DNA from: Trametes villosa
Taxonomy: Eukaryota; Basidiomycota; Agaricomycetes; Polyporales; Polyporaceae
Assembly (NCBI GenBank): GCA_002964805.2
Contig: PUDQ02000136.1
Span: forward strand, 1 to 33,966
Direction: 5' to 3'
DNA: 33,966 nt
Position 1 is the stretch's first letter, and every line of letters starts with the position of its first letter. The position numbers were made by a program, and so were the translations under genes. The notes under the pieces are model-generated. The model worked only from the letters and a program-made list of their open reading frames with translations, did not search any database and had not been told where the DNA came from. Positions 30,597 to 33,966 of the stretch are shown piece after piece.

Positions 30597-33500
30597 ATGG
30601 CAGCACAAAAACCTGCCAAATCTGCTGCAAAAAAACCAACAGGTAAACGCAAATCTGCCAAACCACCCAAACCTCCAACACCATTACCTAGAGCTGTGGC
30701 AAAGGCCACGTGTCATGCCTGCAAACTCCCTTATACAGGGCCTTTCAGTATTCATCTCCGGCAGTGCAAGGCTGCAACTTTCCGACTGGCAGTCTCCACT
30801 TCCCCTGGACAGTATGTCCATCTCACCAGGAGGGTACTTCCCAGTGCTGTGGACAAGGACCAAGGGGAGGAGGGACCCCTCATCTGCAGCGTCATCCATC
30901 CCAGTGGTGAACACTGCAATGGACACTACACACATAGCAGTACATTGAAAAAGCACCTGCAGAAGATGATGAAGATCTCTTTCCATGTATGTTCATCTTT
31001 TAGCTCCAATGGCCTGTCCCGATGCTTAAATGGCTGCAGAAATCCAGTCTGGCCCCTCCTGGTAAACCACCATTTGCTCTGCAACCTGTATAGCAACCAA
31101 TCATACATCTGCAGATTGTCAAGCACAAATCCTGGCATTGCCGAATGTTGTGGTGACCATTTTACTTGACGAAGAGGTCAGTCTGGAGTACTTACACACT
31201 CTGTCAAGCATGATATTAATATGGCTACTGGACACCCTCTTCCTAGAATCAACCTGCTGGACCCCAACCCATCCAATCGACAGCAAGTCACAGCCCCCCC
31301 TCCGCTCCATCACCTGGGTTGGAGCTTGCAGATGATGATCATGACGAACCCAGTGGTCTTGCCAATGGGCAAGAGCCAGAGGTAGAGCTGTTTTCTCTTC
31401 TCCTGAATTGTGCATTACTGACGTCTGGCAACAGCTGTGGGATGGGCTAGTGGAAGGCGCCGGCTGCACCCTTTCCTCCTTTGGCTACGTGATCAACCAA
31501 CGCCTCCACTGTCTTGTATGCGTGGGGTGCCGAATTGTGGTCCTGGAAGGAAACCTAGAGACTCACCGAAGACGCTGCTCCCATCGCATCCATGGCCAAG
31601 CACTCCCTGGCAGCTCGAGGATTCAGTGCCTCAGGGACTTCGCTCGCAAGAGAGGCCTGATGAGCGAGTACCCCTCCGTCCCTCAGGATCGCCCATTACA
31701 GTATGAGGGGCTCAAGGATCCAAGGCAATGTTACCAGTGCCCCTTTCCTGGCTGTTTGCAGTGGTTCTCGTCTTTCAAGTACATCACGGGGAGCCACCTC
31801 TGTGATCGACACCCCAAAGCCCCTTGCCCCCCCATCTCAAAAAAGTCCCTCAGACTGGGTTGGTGCCAACGGCTCAGCACAGCACGTCACTCTTCGTACT
31901 TCGCTGTCCTGCTGAAGCCCAGGAATGGCCTGGCCATCAGTGCACATTCCCAAGTCCCTCCCTCCCAGTACACAGAAGCACTCTGCAGCTACCGGCAGAA
32001 GCTCGAAACCCCCGCCATGATCCCTCCTTCCTCCATGGACAAACGCCATATCAGTCTCTGGAACCACTGTACTGGTTGGCACATCTCTCTGCAGGACTTG
32101 GATCCAAACTTGGTGGTGGCGTCTGTCAGTCCTCCTCGAGCCCCAAAGAAGAAGCCTGGCATCATCCAAGGCAGCCCTCTGAATGATAGCTGGGAGAGCG
32201 ATGCTAGTGCCGAGGGAGACACTACCGACGACGAAAGCAGCTCTGACGAGGACGAGCCTAGTGAGGAGGAGCCAGAAGATGAAGATGCTGCTGCTGGCGA
32301 CAATCTGGACACGGAGGCCCCTCTGGCTTCCAATGATCCTCCAAGTGGGGAGAATTGCGGTAGGGGGATGGCTGAAGAAGAGGTTGGGATGGACTTGGAG
32401 GATGTGGCTGACGAGGGGGAGGACGCTGTCATGGATGCCGATGAACCAAACGCGGAGGGCATGCCTGCTGCTGCCACTGGGGAGACCGATGGTGATGGAA
32501 ACGGGCATGGAAGTCACACTGAGCAGGGCATGGAGATGGAGGTAGAGGTGGAGGGTGGGCTGGGTGGTGAGGATGTGCCGATGGAGGTGGAGGCAGAGGT
32601 CTCACTACCCCCCTACTTTTGGCGGATCAGACCAGCAGTGTCTTCATACACCACTGCCGCTCATTCTCTCATCACAGAAAGCACTCTCACCTGCCGAAGG
32701 TTGCTTAAAACTGACAGCCTTGGAGGGTATGTGCATGGTGTTTAGTTTCCTAAGCAAAGCACTGCTGATCACTTCTTCTCCTTTTCCTAGAGAGCTCAGT
32801 GTTCGTGCCTTTATGCCACTGGCGGACAAAACCTTGCAGCAGTACATTGGCACTGCAGCAAAGTTGGTGCACTTCTTGATGTTTGTTTCAGAGACCCCAG
32901 AGCTCGGGGTATCCCTCCCATCCAAGCTTGCCGCCTCTGTTGGCGAACTCAAGGTGGCACTGGAAAATAACGACACAGGAGCTGATCAGCTAGTCCACTC
33001 CCTGCTGCTTACTCTCTGGACCATGTCCTACACTGGAGAGAATCAGGCCTTCTCCGATCCTACCGTTCGGTTCATCTCCCACACCCAGCTCAACCAGGAT
33101 GGCAGCTTGAGGCATCCCAAGGATGTGACTGGTTACTTTGCACGGATGGCCTACCACATTGTAAGTCAAATGGTCTAATAAGTGGGAAAATTCAGCTTCT
33201 AATGAGAACTCAGCGACTGGCCTGCTTATATGAAGCACGCCAACAAGCTGATCTTGCTCCTCTTGGCGAGCGAGAGATGCTTCCTCCTCTGAGCAACCTT
33301 TCCAAGTGGTTCACCTGCAACTCCCAAAACGAGTCCACCTTCACTTCCTTGAACTCCCTGCAGAAGATTGCTACCAGGATGGTCCTTTCCACACAGAAGA
33401 ATGCCAACGTCGACTGGAAGAATGGCTCTAACCACACTATCCTCATCTTTCGCGGCTGCGAGATCACTCTCCAGAACTTGAGGGACTGTCATGGTGCCAT

Positions 33501-33966
33501 TGAAGATGCCACCCAGGAGGTCTTAAACAGGCTGTTATGCGGTCTCACTCCCCAAATAGACATCCCTGCCCTGATAGACGATCCCACCAACACCAGCCCT
33601 GGGTACTCCATGTTCACCGATCCCCGGAATGAGGCTGCCCTAGGCTATCAGGATCAACTTGCACACCATATCCTGACGACTCCTTCCCTCTCAGCCCACT
33701 ACCTCCTCCAACCTTTCTCCCCATCTAGAGACATCAGATGGAATGGAGCAGCTCTCTCTTCATGGCTATCCGACTACGCCCAGTTAGACCTCCTTCTCCT
33801 CATCCAAGCCCTCATGAACTGTGGGGCTCCTGCTCGCTCAACTGAGCTCACTGGACTCACTCGGAACAATAACTCCTTTGGGCGCATTCGAGGTTTCAGC
33901 CTCATTGCTGGTGTCCCTGCATTTGGGGTTGCATACCACAAGGTGCAGTCTCAGCAAGGACAAGAA
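30597..33966 (+). CDS. Large multi-exon zinc-finger protein, OrsD/DUF3505-like N-terminal part (runs off window)
   Basis: Proposed exons: 30597-30986, 31040-31087, 31247-31381, 31435-32726, 32791-33160, 33214-33966 (open at the edge), giving 996 residues so far. All junctions keep frame; introns are 53, 159, 53, 64 and 53 nt. Features: a basic N-terminus (KKPTGKRKSAKPPK); a C-x2-C-x10-H-x3-C finger (Cys39-Cys57); a second Cys/His cluster with HCNGHYTHSSTLKKHL; a third, C-x2-C...H-x3-C (Cys217-Cys239), with a fourth cluster shortly after (CYQCPFPGC...H); an acidic Asp/Glu-rich segment (about 32190-32610); then a long alpha-rich region with NCGAPARSTELTGL. The finger arrangement resembles the OrsD/DUF3505 family. 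In agaricomycetes I recall such proteins continuing into a RecQ-type helicase, but no helicase motif lies inside the window. The second and third exons are the least certain. Confidence 0.65.

Noticed and set aside
30301..30948. + strand 215-codon ORF overlapping the first exon of the OrsD-like gene.
   Set aside because: Different frame from the Cys/His finger; no motif.
1..33966. CRISPR arrays, tRNA or rRNA genes, riboswitches, telomere repeats.
   Set aside because: None seen; the only direct repeats are the 32-bp array, degenerate repeats near 22500 and transposon copies.

Overview
The window reads as nuclear DNA of a basidiomycete fungus, most likely an agaricomycete. The grounds are many short GT-AG introns (about 45-75 nt, often with a CTGAC or CTAAC branch site), a fungal-type FunK1 protein kinase, a small MYND-finger protein of a type I associate with mushroom-forming fungi, and a large Ty3/gypsy retrotransposon. 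It is an accessory, repeat-rich region. No rRNA, tRNA, CRISPR array, operon or telomere repeat was found.

Layout. (1) 298-918 is a non-autonomous DNA transposon with 103-bp terminal inverted repeats and TA flanks. (2) 2431-3855 (+) is an intact two-exon gene that joins a domain resembling the helical domain of phage 5-hmdU DNA kinase / alpha-glutamyl-putrescinyl-thymine pyrophosphorylase to a C-terminal chromodomain. A 32-bp tandem repeat follows at 4091-4227. (3) 4614-5075 (-) encodes a protein with six CxxC pairs, read as three zinc ribbons. (4) 5454-14458 (-) is a Ty3/gypsy element with its 3' LTR, an extra C-terminal ORF and a large unexplained insert between the Gag zinc knuckle and the protease. 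It has lost its 5' LTR and carries two frameshifts and one stop. (5) 14459-14551 is a fragment of a 257-bp MITE. (6) 14777-16347 is a Tc1/mariner-ended foldback element made of two 666-bp inverted arms. (7) 16609-19309 (-) is an eight-exon FunK1 kinase gene. (8) 19980-20266 is a weaker inverted repeat. (9) 20980-22361 (+) is a decayed five-exon gene that keeps its TATA box and intron signals. (10) 22809-23065 and 26366-26622 are two almost identical MITE copies in opposite orientation. (11) 25341-26065 (-) is an intact three-exon MYND-finger gene. (12) 28437-29694 (-) is an unrecognised multi-exon gene with one apparent frameshift. (13) 30597 to the window end (+) is the 5' part of a large multi-exon zinc-finger protein with an acidic region. 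It resembles OrsD/DUF3505-type proteins and is divergent from the previous gene.

The genes do not form one obvious pathway. The shared theme is chromatin, DNA and mobile elements: a putative DNA-base-modification-linked domain joined to a methyl-histone reader, a chromodomain retrotransposon next to it, several DNA transposon families (one apparently mobile until recently), and multi-copy fungal families (FunK1, MYND, OrsD-like). The strongest lead is the 2431-3855 gene. Gene models come from splice signals and frame read by eye and have not been checked against transcripts or databases.
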